A DNA stretch of 39,080 bases. Origin: Lentisphaerae bacterium RIFOXYA12_FULL_48_11 (GTDB lineage Bacteria; Verrucomicrobiota; Kiritimatiellia; UBA8416; YA12-FULL-48-11). Below the pieces are notes generated by a model. That model saw only the letters and a program-made list of their open reading frames with translations, searched no databases and was not told the origin of the DNA. The stretch lies in NCBI GenBank assembly GCA_001804885.1, contig MHBM01000092.1, positions 3,824-42,903 on the forward strand. Reading direction: 5' to 3'. The position numbers and the translations under genes are program-made. Positions 1 to 8,347 of the stretch are shown here, in pieces. Every line of letters starts with the position of its first letter. Positions within the stretch are counted from its first letter, which is position 1.

Positions 1-621
1 CTCCCCAAATTGCCGAATGATGAGGAGAGAAAGCGTTTTATTAAAATGATCTCGCGTAAATCGACATTGTTGGTACGGCTGAAGATTAGTACCGGATCAG
101 ATGTTGATAGACTGGTTGCATACTGGGGTGGTGGTGGCAGATCTAAAGATCTGAAACCGTTGCTTGACTCATTGTGCCAGTTTAAGAAAGGATTGTCCCT
201 GGATATAGCGCATCTACTTCCACCTTTTGCGCGTCAGCGTCTCTATACATATCCCGTTGTTTCCGCAAATGCAGCTGATTCCCTGTGGGATTGTAACTGG
301 ACGACCATGAACTTTTTTAATACCGAACCCGACGACCAGTTTGCCAACATTGATTATCTGTCGAAGAAGTTCGAGAAGGATTACTACCAGATCAGTTCGC
401 CGGGGCGGCTCGGTGATTTGATTTTCCTTGCGCTTCCATCCGGGGAGAGTATTCACTCTGCCGTTTATATCGCTGACAACATAGTGTTTACCAAGAACGG
501 GCAGGCCATTTCTCAGCCATGGATGCTTATGCGAATGGAAGACCTGTTGGAACTTTATGCGGCGCCGTACCCTCCGGAGGAGACCATTAAAGTTCTTTCC
601 TATCGAAAGAAAGACATGTGA
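1..621 (+). CDS. Papain-like (NlpC/P60-type) protein, 5' truncated
   Basis: The frame is open from the first base and the first start-like codon (TTG at 10) has no support, so the true start probably lies outside the window. The visible part is about 206 codons, stop at 619-621. Numbering from that TTG, a Cys in the motif WDCNWTTMNFF (about C95), a His in IHSAVYIADN (about H149) and an Asn in VFTKNG (about N163) are spaced like the Cys-His-polar triad of NlpC/P60 or other papain-like amidases. The PGRLGDLIFL segment before the His resembles the usual 'GDL.. F' strand of that fold. No signal peptide can be judged because the N-terminus is missing. It is separated from the topoisomerase operon by 100 bases and may be independent. 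The fold is inferred from motif spacing only; the substrate is unknown. Confidence 0.55.
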   Translation, partial: LPKLPNDEERKRFIKMISRKSTLLVRLKISTGSDVDRLVAYWGGGGRSKDLKPLLDSLCQFKKGLSLDIAHLLPPFARQRLYTYPVVSANAADSLWDCNWTTMNFFNTEPDDQFANIDYLSKKFEKDYYQISSPGRLGDLIFLALPSGESIHSAVYIADNIVFTKNGQAISQPWMLMRMEDLLELYAAPYPPEETIKVLSYRKKDM

Positions 622-721
622 GGGTGCCGTGGGGCAGATTTCCTGTTTCCGGCTTGATAAAAGATTGTTCTACCCGAAATGATTTTCTTGAATTATATCT
701 CCGATTCGAAGATTATTCCGC

Positions 722-1705
722 ATGCCAAAAAAGATACAGGAAAGAGAATTGAAGGATACCGGGTCCAGGGAAACAGCTGAAAGCATGGCGCGTAAGCAGC
801 GCGAAATCTCTGTCTCGGAGTTTTTCCTTAAGAATCGTCATCTTCTGGGTTTTGACAGTCCTCGTAAAGCTTTGCTGACAACAGTTAAGGAGGCTGTTGA
901 TAATGCCCTTGATGCCTGCGAAGAAGCTGGAATTGTTCCTAATATAAGTGTTGATGTTGTCCAGATAGGTGAGACAAGGTTCAGGATTTCTGTCACTGAT
1001 AATGGACCAGGTATTGTCCGTGATCAGGTGCCCAAGATATTTGCAAAGTTGTTGTATGGTTCCAAGTTCCACAGGCTTCGAATGTCCAGGGGACAGCAAG
1101 GGATCGGAATCAGTGCGGCCGGCATGTATGGCCAGCTTACTACCGGCAGTGCAACCAAGATTCTTTCCAGAACGGCAAGCGGTAAAAATGCGCATTATAT
1201 TGAGGTGCAGATAGATACACGCCAGAACAAACCGGCGATCCTTAAGGATGAACTTGTCGACTGGAAGCCCGAATTCCCGCCGATTGAGGAAGGCGGAGAG
1301 CCCTTGATTTTCAAGCATGGAACATGCGTCTCGATCGAAATGGAGGCTGCATATATCAGGGGGCGACTTTCCGTAGATGAATTCTTGAAGCAGTGTGCCG
1401 TGGTTAACCCTCACCTTCAGCTTTATTACAGGATAACGTTGCTCAAAGGGGCGCCGGTTGAGGACGAATCAGGAAAACGGGGTAATGGTGGTACTGAGAA
1501 GGAAGAGAAAGTAGAGCCATCCAAGAAGAGTAGTAAAAAAATACAGGACGACAAAGACGAAGATGGGGATGAGGAAGCGGACGGCAAGAAGAACGGCACA
1601 AAAAAGTCCATATGGGATGATGACGAATTTGATGAAGAGGATGATGACTCCGAAGAGGACGAGTCCGAAGACGAAGAAGATGATAAAGAAGACAAGAAGA
1701 AATAA
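722..1705 (+). CDS. top6B (N-terminal part): DNA topoisomerase VI subunit B, N-terminal half (GHKL ATPase) with acidic tail
   Basis: This 327-residue protein carries the ATP-binding half of a type IIB topoisomerase B subunit. The GHKL motifs are intact: N-box KEAVDNALDAC (E57, N61), DNGPGI (D93-I98), the glycine-rich RGQQGIGISAAG lid (about 123-134) and HGTCVSIEM (about 199-207). After NPHLQLYYRI, where an ordinary Top6B continues into the H2TH and transducer domains, the protein changes to about 80 residues of lysine-, then aspartate- and glutamate-rich low-complexity sequence and stops. The missing part is encoded by the next gene, 55 bases downstream in another frame. ATP binding would drive dimerisation and strand passage together with that gene and the A subunit at 2857. 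No clear Shine-Dalgarno precedes the ATG. Identity as a Top6B ATPase domain is secure; function as a two-piece subunit is inferred. Confidence 0.9.
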   Translation: MPKKIQERELKDTGSRETAESMARKQREISVSEFFLKNRHLLGFDSPRKALLTTVKEAVDNALDACEEAGIVPNISVDVVQIGETRFRISVTDNGPGIVRDQVPKIFAKLLYGSKFHRLRMSRGQQGIGISAAGMYGQLTTGSATKILSRTASGKNAHYIEVQIDTRQNKPAILKDELVDWKPEFPPIEEGGEPLIFKHGTCVSIEMEAAYIRGRLSVDEFLKQCAVVNPHLQLYYRITLLKGAPVEDESGKRGNGGTEKEEKVEPSKKSSKKIQDDKDEDGDEEADGKKNGTKKSIWDDDEFDEEDDDSEEDESEDEEDDKEDKKK

Positions 1706-1760
1706 ATCAATTTCAGGGTAATCAGTATCCATGCCGGGGACGTGAGGAAGAGATGTAGGG

Positions 1761-2825
1761 ATGAAGAGAACGAAAAAAAACAAGCCGGTTGAGGCCAGTA
1801 CAGGAAAAGGCGTGAAGAATAAAGTGGCGGCAGCGAATGCCGAAATAGTTCTCGAGGCTCCTGCCCCGACGGTGTCTTCTTCGATACAAAGCGGGACCTG
1901 GACAATATTCAAACGTGTCAACAAAGACCTCCCTGAGCCGCCGAAGGAGATAAAGCCGCATCCGCACGGAGTGGAACTGGGAGTGCTGATCCAGATGCTC
2001 AAGGATAGTTCTGCCAGGACCCTTCGCTCGATGCTGTGCCAGGATTTTTCACGGGTTGGCGGTGGCGCAGCGAATCAGATATGCAACCTTGCAAAACTTA
2101 ATCCCAAGGCGAATCCAACCAGAATAGCGCATCAGGAAAGCGAAGCTCTTTTTAAAGCCATAAACGAAACCAAGCTTATGCGTCCACCAACAGACTGTCT
2201 TTCTCCGATCGGAGAAGATCAGATTGTTGCCGGCCTGAAGAAAGAAATAACTGCCGATTTCTACACGGCGGTTACGCGTGCTCCGACAGTTTACAGGGGG
2301 AACCCTTTTCAGATCGAGGCTGGAGTTGCTTATGCCAAGCCAGGCGAAAACCAGGATTTAAATGCCGAGGAGCCTGTGCGTCTGATGCGTTTTGCAAATC
2401 GTGTCCCGCTGCTTCATATGGGCGGTGCATGTGCAATTAATAAGGCTGTTGGGGGTGTTGACTGGAAAAGGTATGGGTTATCCCAGCCTAGGGGATCACT
2501 GCCTATAGGGCCGATGGTGGTAATGGTCCACATGGCCAGCGTTTGGGTGCCATTCACCAGTGAAAGTAAGGAAGCGATTGCGCACTATCAGGAAATTATC
2601 AGGGAGATGACTTTTGCGCTGCAGGAATGCGGTCGTCAATTGTCGGTATTTTTAAGTAAGAGGCGACGCCTTGAGGAAATGGCTCGCAAGAAGGATTATA
2701 TCGCAATGTATATTCCGCATTTGGCCCTGGGTCTAAAGGATATTCTTGATCTTAACGACAAGCAGGAAAAAGGAATCATAAGCAACTTGAATAAAATGCT
2801 GGAGCGAACGCATCTAGAACAGTAG
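1761..2825 (+). CDS. top6B (C-terminal part): DNA topoisomerase VI subunit B, C-terminal half (H2TH and transducer)
   Basis: This 354-residue protein begins with a lysine-rich, probably disordered stretch (about 1-45). It then picks up the Top6B sequence exactly where the preceding gene leaves it: a strand around TWTIFKRV, then EIKPHPHGVELGVL (about 63-76), an H2TH-like region (about 85-165), and the transducer. In the transducer TRAPTVYRGNPFQIEAGVAY and a WKRYGL motif (about 235-240) are visible; the Lys next to Trp is a candidate for the conserved switch lysine that contacts ATP. The ending VVMVHMASVWVPFTSESK is typical of archaeal-type subunit B. An AG-rich ribosome-binding sequence (GAGGAAGAG, 1744-1752) precedes the ATG. 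An in-frame stop at 1743-1745 shows that a single frameshift does not rejoin it to the first half. There are 31 bases to the A-subunit start, so the three genes look like one operon. Confidence 0.9.
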   Translation: MKRTKKNKPVEASTGKGVKNKVAAANAEIVLEAPAPTVSSSIQSGTWTIFKRVNKDLPEPPKEIKPHPHGVELGVLIQMLKDSSARTLRSMLCQDFSRVGGGAANQICNLAKLNPKANPTRIAHQESEALFKAINETKLMRPPTDCLSPIGEDQIVAGLKKEITADFYTAVTRAPTVYRGNPFQIEAGVAYAKPGENQDLNAEEPVRLMRFANRVPLLHMGGACAINKAVGGVDWKRYGLSQPRGSLPIGPMVVMVHMASVWVPFTSESKEAIAHYQEIIREMTFALQECGRQLSVFLSKRRRLEEMARKKDYIAMYIPHLALGLKDILDLNDKQEKGIISNLNKMLERTHLEQ

Positions 2826-2856
2826 CCGGGTTGCCAAGACAGTTTTGGGAGTGATA

Positions 2857-4035
2857 ATGGCTAAGAAAGAGAAAAAAGAAACAAAAGCTGAAAGCCAGGG
2901 ATTGAAAGAAGAACCTGCCAGGCGGGCGCCTAGAATCATTACCCGCGAGGAAGCTTCCAGTAAAATCGTGGATATCAGTTCAGATATTTACGAAGACATT
3001 GTAAAACGTAAAAAGAAACCGGATATGCGTTTCCCGATACGTGCGCTTTCCAATGTGAAGTATGATCCCAAGCGCGGTCATTTTGAAATCAAAGGGAAAA
3101 TGTCCACCAGGACTCTTACCTATAATACGGTTAAGACTTTTGCGCAGTCAATGCGTCTCATGGCAACGACCAAGAAGGATCTTCTCGATAAGAATGACAT
3201 CGCGGGCAAACGTGAGATTTATTACAACAGCAAGAGCTGGGGTGAATGCCGTTTTGACGAACAGCCCGAAAGCGATACGCTTCTTGACGATATCGAGGCT
3301 ATGCTTGAGGTCAACCGCGAACAGCTGGGTTATATACCGGAAGAACGCGGTGGTGATGTTGCAGGCCCGCTGGTTGTAATAGACAGGAATCCGGTAACAA
3401 AAGATAAAGTCAAGATCGACTGTTCAAAGCTGGGCAGCGGTGCATGGAGCATTCCGTCCCGTGTTGAACATCTTGTGTTTGATTCAAAAGCAAAGTTTAT
3501 CCTAGTGATTGAAACAGCATCGCTCTTTCAGCGTCTTGTTCATCATCAGTACTATGAGAAGGCTGGTTGTGTTTTAATTTCCATGAGTGGTGTACCGACG
3601 AGAGCATGCCGGAGATTTATCAGGAGACTTGCGGATGACCAGAGGTTGCCGGTACTGGTCTTTACCGACGGTTATCCATATGGGTACTGTAACATTTATC
3701 GTACTCTGAAGGTGGGTTCGGGACAGGCCGCGCATATCAACCGCTTCTTCTGCGTACCGCAGGCGCATTATCTTGGTGTTACGCCGCAGGATATTATTGA
3801 TTATGATCTGGAAGATGCTACTCATCCGCTCGAAGAGGCTGATATAAAGCGTGCGAAGGATGCCCTGCGAAATGATCCGTTTATTCTTCATCACAAGGAC
3901 TGGCAGGATGCGCTTAACCAGATGTTGAAAATGGGTGTGCGTATAGAGCAACAGGCATTTGCAAAGCACGGTTTGAATTTTGTTCTCGAGAAGTATCTCC
4001 CAGATAAGTTGAAAAAGAAAACATTCCTGCCGTGA
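2857..4035 (+). CDS. top6A: DNA topoisomerase VI subunit A (Spo11-like), Toprim Asp replaced by Tyr
   Basis: This is the DNA-cleaving subunit of a type IIB topoisomerase, 392 residues from the ATG at 2857. That start has GGGAG just upstream and is preferred to an in-frame TTG at 2845. After a charged N-terminus come a winged-helix domain with the catalytic tyrosine pair in KREIYYNSKSW (Y122/Y123) and a Toprim domain. The Toprim glutamate is in FILVIETASLFQRL (E219). Where archaeal enzymes read T-D-G-D-P, this one reads TDGYPYG (D271, Y273), so the second metal-binding aspartate is a tyrosine; the codon is TAT at 3673-3675. The end, from about GVTPQDIIDYDL to GLNFVLEKYLPDKL, keeps the archaeal pattern. 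It would pair with the two-piece B subunit. Whether cleavage with one Asp fewer is normal cannot be told from sequence. Confidence 0.92.
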   Translation: MAKKEKKETKAESQGLKEEPARRAPRIITREEASSKIVDISSDIYEDIVKRKKKPDMRFPIRALSNVKYDPKRGHFEIKGKMSTRTLTYNTVKTFAQSMRLMATTKKDLLDKNDIAGKREIYYNSKSWGECRFDEQPESDTLLDDIEAMLEVNREQLGYIPEERGGDVAGPLVVIDRNPVTKDKVKIDCSKLGSGAWSIPSRVEHLVFDSKAKFILVIETASLFQRLVHHQYYEKAGCVLISMSGVPTRACRRFIRRLADDQRLPVLVFTDGYPYGYCNIYRTLKVGSGQAAHINRFFCVPQAHYLGVTPQDIIDYDLEDATHPLEEADIKRAKDALRNDPFILHHKDWQDALNQMLKMGVRIEQQAFAKHGLNFVLEKYLPDKLKKKTFLP

Positions 4036-4124
4036 TAAATTTCCAATTATTGATTGATCTGGGCTGTATAAATATCCAGATGGGAATTTAGTAAAGCATC
4101 ATACCTTCGAAGATCGGGGATAAT
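4036..4124. other. Gap between top6A and asnS
   Basis: The 89-base gap contains an AT-rich TATAAATA (4067-4074) without a convincing -35 box. A near-complementary pair of words, TAAATTTCC just after the top6A stop and GGGAATTTA near 4082-4090, could close a long loop. It is unclear whether asnS has its own promoter or is read through from the topoisomerase operon. GGGGA lies just before the asnS ATG as a ribosome-binding site. Confidence 0.3.
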
Positions 4125-5618
4125 ATGTTCATCCAAATAAAAGATTTTGCAACGCATGATGGGCAGAAGGTAAGCATTCGTGGATGGGTTTACGGAAGGC
4201 GTAGTGGTGGTGGTGTGGTTTTCCTGCAGGTGCGTGATGGGAGCGGGCTTTGTCAATGTGTTGTTGAAACCGCAACTGTGGATGCCTTCCAAAAAGCATC
4301 GGAATTACCCAGGGAGTCATCGCTGACCGTGTCGGGTGTAGTCCGCAGGGATGATAGAGCCCCTGGCGGGTTTGAGCTGGCTGTTTCGGCTGTTGAACCT
4401 ATTCACCTTGCAGAAGAGTATCCCATTACCCGTAAGGCTCACGGAATTGATTTCCTGATGTCGCACAGACATCTGTGGTTACGATCGCGACGACCGGTTG
4501 CCATAATGCGTATTCGCCATACGGTGATCAAAGCCTGCAGAGATTTTTTTGATAACCGCGGGTTTACCCTTGTCGATACGCCTATCCTTGTTGCCGGTGC
4601 CGGCGAAGATGCACAGACCCTCTTTCCTGTGGAATATTTCGATGGAAAGGCGTTTCTGGCGCAAACAGGACAACTTTACCTGGAGACTGCATGCATGGCT
4701 TTGGGAAAGGTTTATTGTTTTGGACCGACATTTCGTGCGGAAAAATCAAAAACACGTCGTCATCTGACAGAGTTCTGGATGATTGAACCTGAGGTTGCTT
4801 TTGCGGAACTCGATGATGTAGTAATGCTTGCTGAAGATATGATTTGTCATGTTGTGGATGCTGTTCTGTGCAGGCATGAGGATGATCTGAAATTCCTTGG
4901 GCGCGATGTTGAGGCTCTTCGGAAAGTTAAGAAACCATTCGTTCGTATGACTTATGCAGAAGTTGCGGAGAACCTGCGCAGCGAAAAAACCAGGAAGTGG
5001 CTTGAAGATGAGATACTGCGTGACAAGATCAGACTGCAGGGCTGGATAGATGAGCTGGATGAATTGGTGAAGCAGGTTGATGCAGCGAAGAAGGCAACAC
5101 AGAAAGATAAGTTGCAGGTTCAGATTCACGAGCTAAAGGAAAATATTGAGGATCTTGAGGCGGATTTGCGTAACCGTCCTGCACACATTGCTTCGGCGCA
5201 ATCATTCCAGTTCGGGAGTGACCTGGGAGGTAGTGACGAAACAATTATTTCGCGACAGTTCGATAAGCCGGTTTTTGTGACTGACTACCCGAAGCAGGCC
5301 AAGGCGTTCTACATGAAAGAATCGGCAGTTGATAGCCGGCTTGTGCGAAACATGGATCTCCTTGCGCCAGAAGGGTATGGAGAGATAATCGGCGGTAGCC
5401 AGCGTGAAGAAAATCAAGATGCTCTTGTCGCGAGAATGAAAGAGAAAGGCTTGAATCCCGAAGATTATGGCTGGTATCTTGATGTCAGGAAATATGGAAG
5501 TGTGCCGCATGGTGGCTTTGGTCTTGGCATTGAGCGGGCGCTGTCATGGATTTGTGGTCTCAGGCATGTGCGTGAGACAATTCCGTTCCCGAGAACCATG
5601 GGTCGGATGTATCCATGA
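4125..5618 (+). CDS. asnS: Asparaginyl-tRNA synthetase with coiled-coil insertion
   Basis: Class IIb aminoacyl-tRNA synthetase of 497 residues that charges tRNA-Asn with asparagine. The N-terminal OB-fold anticodon-binding domain covers about residues 1-100 (VSIRGWVYGRRSGGGVVFLQ). The catalytic core shows motif 1 (FFDNRGFTLVDTPIL, 141-155), motif 2 (FRAEKSKTRRHLTEFWMIEP, from 203) and motif 3 (GGFGLGIERALSW, 463-475), ending in PFPRTMGRMYP. The end of the core is typical of AsnRS rather than AspRS. Between motifs 2 and 3, about residues 285-360 are a highly charged, heptad-like Lys/Glu/Leu stretch predicted to form a coiled coil. An insertion at this position occurs in some bacterial AsnRS. 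The reading frame is intact and the start has a GGGGA ribosome-binding site. An AsnRS suggests direct asparaginylation rather than only the transamidation route. Confidence 0.95.
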   Translation: MFIQIKDFATHDGQKVSIRGWVYGRRSGGGVVFLQVRDGSGLCQCVVETATVDAFQKASELPRESSLTVSGVVRRDDRAPGGFELAVSAVEPIHLAEEYPITRKAHGIDFLMSHRHLWLRSRRPVAIMRIRHTVIKACRDFFDNRGFTLVDTPILVAGAGEDAQTLFPVEYFDGKAFLAQTGQLYLETACMALGKVYCFGPTFRAEKSKTRRHLTEFWMIEPEVAFAELDDVVMLAEDMICHVVDAVLCRHEDDLKFLGRDVEALRKVKKPFVRMTYAEVAENLRSEKTRKWLEDEILRDKIRLQGWIDELDELVKQVDAAKKATQKDKLQVQIHELKENIEDLEADLRNRPAHIASAQSFQFGSDLGGSDETIISRQFDKPVFVTDYPKQAKAFYMKESAVDSRLVRNMDLLAPEGYGEIIGGSQREENQDALVARMKEKGLNPEDYGWYLDVRKYGSVPHGGFGLGIERALSWICGLRHVRETIPFPRTMGRMYP

Positions 5619-5685
5619 GCCTTTTGTGCAGACTTGATAGATTTGAAATACATCAGGTAAGGTGATTGGGTGACCGTCTAATTCT

Positions 5686-6273
5686 ATGAAAGAGTTCTGG
5701 CTCTGTTTCGTTCCTATGTTTGTGGCAGTTGATGCGCTTGGCATATTGCCTATGTTCATGAGCCTGACGGAAGGCCTTAATGAGCAAAAGCGTCATCGTA
5801 TAGTCATGCAATCAGTTATTACTGCGGCTGTGGTTGCGCTTTTATTCCTTGCCATTGGAATGGGAATTCTGAAACTTCTTGGAATAACCGTCTTTGATTT
5901 CATGATAGCCGGTGGTGTGCTCCTGTTTGTCATATCGATGAGCGATATTGTCAGTGTTGAGAAAAGCAGGCGTTTAGTTGATCCGGAGAGTCTTGGCGCT
6001 GTTCCGATTGGTGTACCTTTGATAACAGGACCTGCCGTGCTTACAACATCAATTCTATTGTTAAATGAGTATGGACTACGATCGACAGCTCCTGCTTTAA
6101 TTGTTAACATACTTATAGCTGGAATTATATTCCGTTATTCTGAGTCGATATTCAGATTTCTGGGTAAGGCTGGGTCAAAAACCGTTTCTAAGCTGGCGAG
6201 TCTTTTGCTCGCGGCCATAGGAGTGATGATGGTGCGTAAAGGCGTGTGTGCAATAATTGCATCTACGCATTAA
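5686..6273 (+). CDS. MarC-family integral membrane protein
   Basis: A 195-residue, very hydrophobic protein with about six predicted transmembrane helices (roughly residues 3-25, 41-62, 67-88, 105-128, 133-150 and 165-190). The motifs FVAVDALGILPMF near the N-terminus and VPIGVPLITGPAVLTTSILL in the middle are characteristic of the MarC/UPF0056 family in the inner membrane. Length fits the family (about 200 residues). The family's transport substrate is not established; an early link to multiple antibiotic resistance in E. coli has not held up. It lies 67 bases after asnS on the same strand with only a weak ribosome-binding site, so it may be co-transcribed. Confidence 0.88.
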   Translation: MKEFWLCFVPMFVAVDALGILPMFMSLTEGLNEQKRHRIVMQSVITAAVVALLFLAIGMGILKLLGITVFDFMIAGGVLLFVISMSDIVSVEKSRRLVDPESLGAVPIGVPLITGPAVLTTSILLLNEYGLRSTAPALIVNILIAGIIFRYSESIFRFLGKAGSKTVSKLASLLLAAIGVMMVRKGVCAIIASTH

Positions 6274-6313
6274 GTCAATTATCGGTATACCCGCAAGGGA
6301 AGGATGTGCACAG

Positions 6314-8329
6314 GTGAAGTCAGAAAAGAAGTTATTTGCTACGGCCGAAACGCAGATTATACAGGGCGAAACGTTGAAGCTGGAGATTGTCGGGGATCAT
6401 CCGCTTGCCAAAGATGACCAGGGCAATTTGAAGTCCAGGATTGGTACGATTTTTACAAACAACAACACGCTTATCACCATTCCAGGAATACATGCGACCC
6501 AGCGAATGGCTTATATTGACAGATTGAATCGAAAGCGCCGCAAGATCGGCATTGATCCTCTCAGCGATGAAGAGGAATCGAATGAGTTAAAATCTTCCGT
6601 GGACCTGATCATGGAAGGTAATGAAGTTCTGATTCGTCCGGATCCTGATAACATGATTATTGCCTTCAAGGCGGATGAAATATTACAAGAGATTGTATCC
6701 AAGCAGCATGTCAAATTTCTCTACGTTGCCAACAAGCAAGTCAAGGATGCCATCAAATGGCGGGGAGAGTATTGGAGAATAAGCCCTTTGCCAAAATCAC
6801 CCGAAGAAATGATGCAGATGATTTCAACATCAAGAATTGGGATTAGTGGTCAACCTATTTATTACTATAACAAAGCAAAAGGTACGAAAATTCTTACTTT
6901 TGACGAGTTCTCCAGATTGGGTGCTCTTGATGATAAGGAACTGCGTAAGTATCTTGGTGAAATTAAGCAGTATGGATGCTGTTGTAACCGGCTGGAAAAC
7001 CCGGAAATGGCGTTTTTCATGGCTGATAAGGCTTTTTCCTGTTCGAGTTTTGTTTCAAAGGATTTCAATAAACTTGACCCGGTTGAGTTGAGGAAAATTT
7101 ATGAGGAGTTGAAAAAACGTTTTTGGGACGTTGTTCCCCCAGAGTTTCGTGTTGATGATCCTTCGAATACAGAATGGCGAAACAGAATTTTTACCGTTCT
7201 CACTGAACAGAAAGAGGGGGTTGTCTCTGAAGAGCAAATAGCGGGGTTGAGCTCTGAATTTTTCATGCAAATTGAATGGCTTCCTGGGGCCAGGTTTGAG
7301 CAGGGAGAGCTCATTTTTGATCCGGTTTTTGAAGAACAAGCTAAGAAACCAGGTGACCCTGTTCTCGAAAAGCTTTGCGATGAGAAATCACGCGGCTTCA
7401 TATTCAGTTTCGTTAGAGAATATGGCGACCTGGAGTATGTTAATATCGGTCGTATGGGGAAATCTCTTTCTAAAAGGACCGCGTCTGTTGGGCGAAGGGA
7501 TGTGTATATTGCTGAAATAAAACATGGCAAGAGTGAAAAGGAGACCGTACGAATTCTGAGAATGCAGAAGTGGGGGGTTCATGAGCGGCTTGATGAGGGT
7601 AAGAGCCTCCTGGACGCCATTATCGAATCGGAAGAATATAATGATTACATACTGGATCGTCGGCTTGGTTGCCGCCAGTTAGGTATGAATCTTCCTCATA
7701 GGGTGATTTCGCGTACAATAGCGGAGAGGTATTATGGGAACAGACGTGAGTATCATGGGATTACCATCTGGTCGCCATACTTTGAGCGTGACTACATATA
7801 TGGAACTGCCACAGATAAGACGCCTGTGTTTAAATATAGAGATGAATCGTACGCGTTGAAATATGCGCATTTGCTTGGATGTGCGGCCGCTCCCAATATG
7901 ATTGTTGGTCGAACAGGCCTTGATGGCGGAGTTGTGTTCGATGATGGCGATGAAGTCATTCTTGAAGATAAGGATGGAATGCCTGTGGACTTGGTCGTGG
8001 CGGATCATACTGGAACTTTTACTGATTATCAGAGTGACTTGCATAGTTTTGCCGCGGACTATGCTAAGCCTGTTGTTCGTAGGGGAGAACTCCTCTCGGA
8101 TTCAAAGGAATTCACGCATGTATATCTGCTTGCGTTCGTGGAGAGGTTTTCGAGAATACAGCAGGAATACAAAAAGCGAAAAAGAGCTTTTGACTCTCTT
8201 TTCAAGGGGAAAAGGCGGGATGAAAGGGGTAGTTTTGCTTACAGATGGGAAAGGGTGCTGGATCGCCTGAATCGAGCTGACCCGCTTCGTCTCCAGGAAT
8301 TGATCAGGAAACATATTTCGACAGTTTGA
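6314..8329 (+). CDS. Unrecognised 671-residue protein
   Basis: I do not recognise this protein. The frame is open from an ATG at 6257 that overlaps the marC-like gene by 17 bases. The GTG at 6314 is preferred because GGAAGGA (6298-6304) sits 9 bases ahead of it; it gives 671 residues. There is no signal peptide or membrane helix, so a cytoplasmic location is likely. Visible features, numbered from the GTG: a Cys triplet in QYGCCCNRLE (about 222-224) with further Cys at about 243; a strongly patterned block with VGRRDVYIAE, ILRMQKWGV and ILDRRLGCRQLGMNLP (about 390-461); and an acidic cluster GGVVFDDGDEVILED followed by VADHTGTFTDY (about 538-572) that could bind metal or nucleotide. The C-terminus is basic and helical. 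It is not one of the common kinase, nuclease or transferase families as far as I can see. Confidence 0.8.
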   Translation: MKSEKKLFATAETQIIQGETLKLEIVGDHPLAKDDQGNLKSRIGTIFTNNNTLITIPGIHATQRMAYIDRLNRKRRKIGIDPLSDEEESNELKSSVDLIMEGNEVLIRPDPDNMIIAFKADEILQEIVSKQHVKFLYVANKQVKDAIKWRGEYWRISPLPKSPEEMMQMISTSRIGISGQPIYYYNKAKGTKILTFDEFSRLGALDDKELRKYLGEIKQYGCCCNRLENPEMAFFMADKAFSCSSFVSKDFNKLDPVELRKIYEELKKRFWDVVPPEFRVDDPSNTEWRNRIFTVLTEQKEGVVSEEQIAGLSSEFFMQIEWLPGARFEQGELIFDPVFEEQAKKPGDPVLEKLCDEKSRGFIFSFVREYGDLEYVNIGRMGKSLSKRTASVGRRDVYIAEIKHGKSEKETVRILRMQKWGVHERLDEGKSLLDAIIESEEYNDYILDRRLGCRQLGMNLPHRVISRTIAERYYGNRREYHGITIWSPYFERDYIYGTATDKTPVFKYRDESYALKYAHLLGCAAAPNMIVGRTGLDGGVVFDDGDEVILEDKDGMPVDLVVADHTGTFTDYQSDLHSFAADYAKPVVRRGELLSDSKEFTHVYLLAFVERFSRIQQEYKKRKRAFDSLFKGKRRDERGSFAYRWERVLDRLNRADPLRLQELIRKHISTV

Positions 8330-8347
8330 GTCTTTCAACCTTCAGAG

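Noticed and set aside
1690..1765. Frameshift or sequencing error as the cause of the split top6B
   Set aside because: The halves end and begin in long, compositionally distinct tails, with an extra in-frame stop at 1743 and a separate ribosome-binding site. One indel would not restore a normal protein.
1426..2002. Minus-strand frames rich in Ser and Phe opposite the split top6B
   Set aside because: They mirror the Asp/Glu- and Lys-rich codons of the real genes and show no domain.
2845..2856. TTG start for top6A
   Set aside because: The ATG at 2857 has GGGAG at a suitable distance; the TTG has none.
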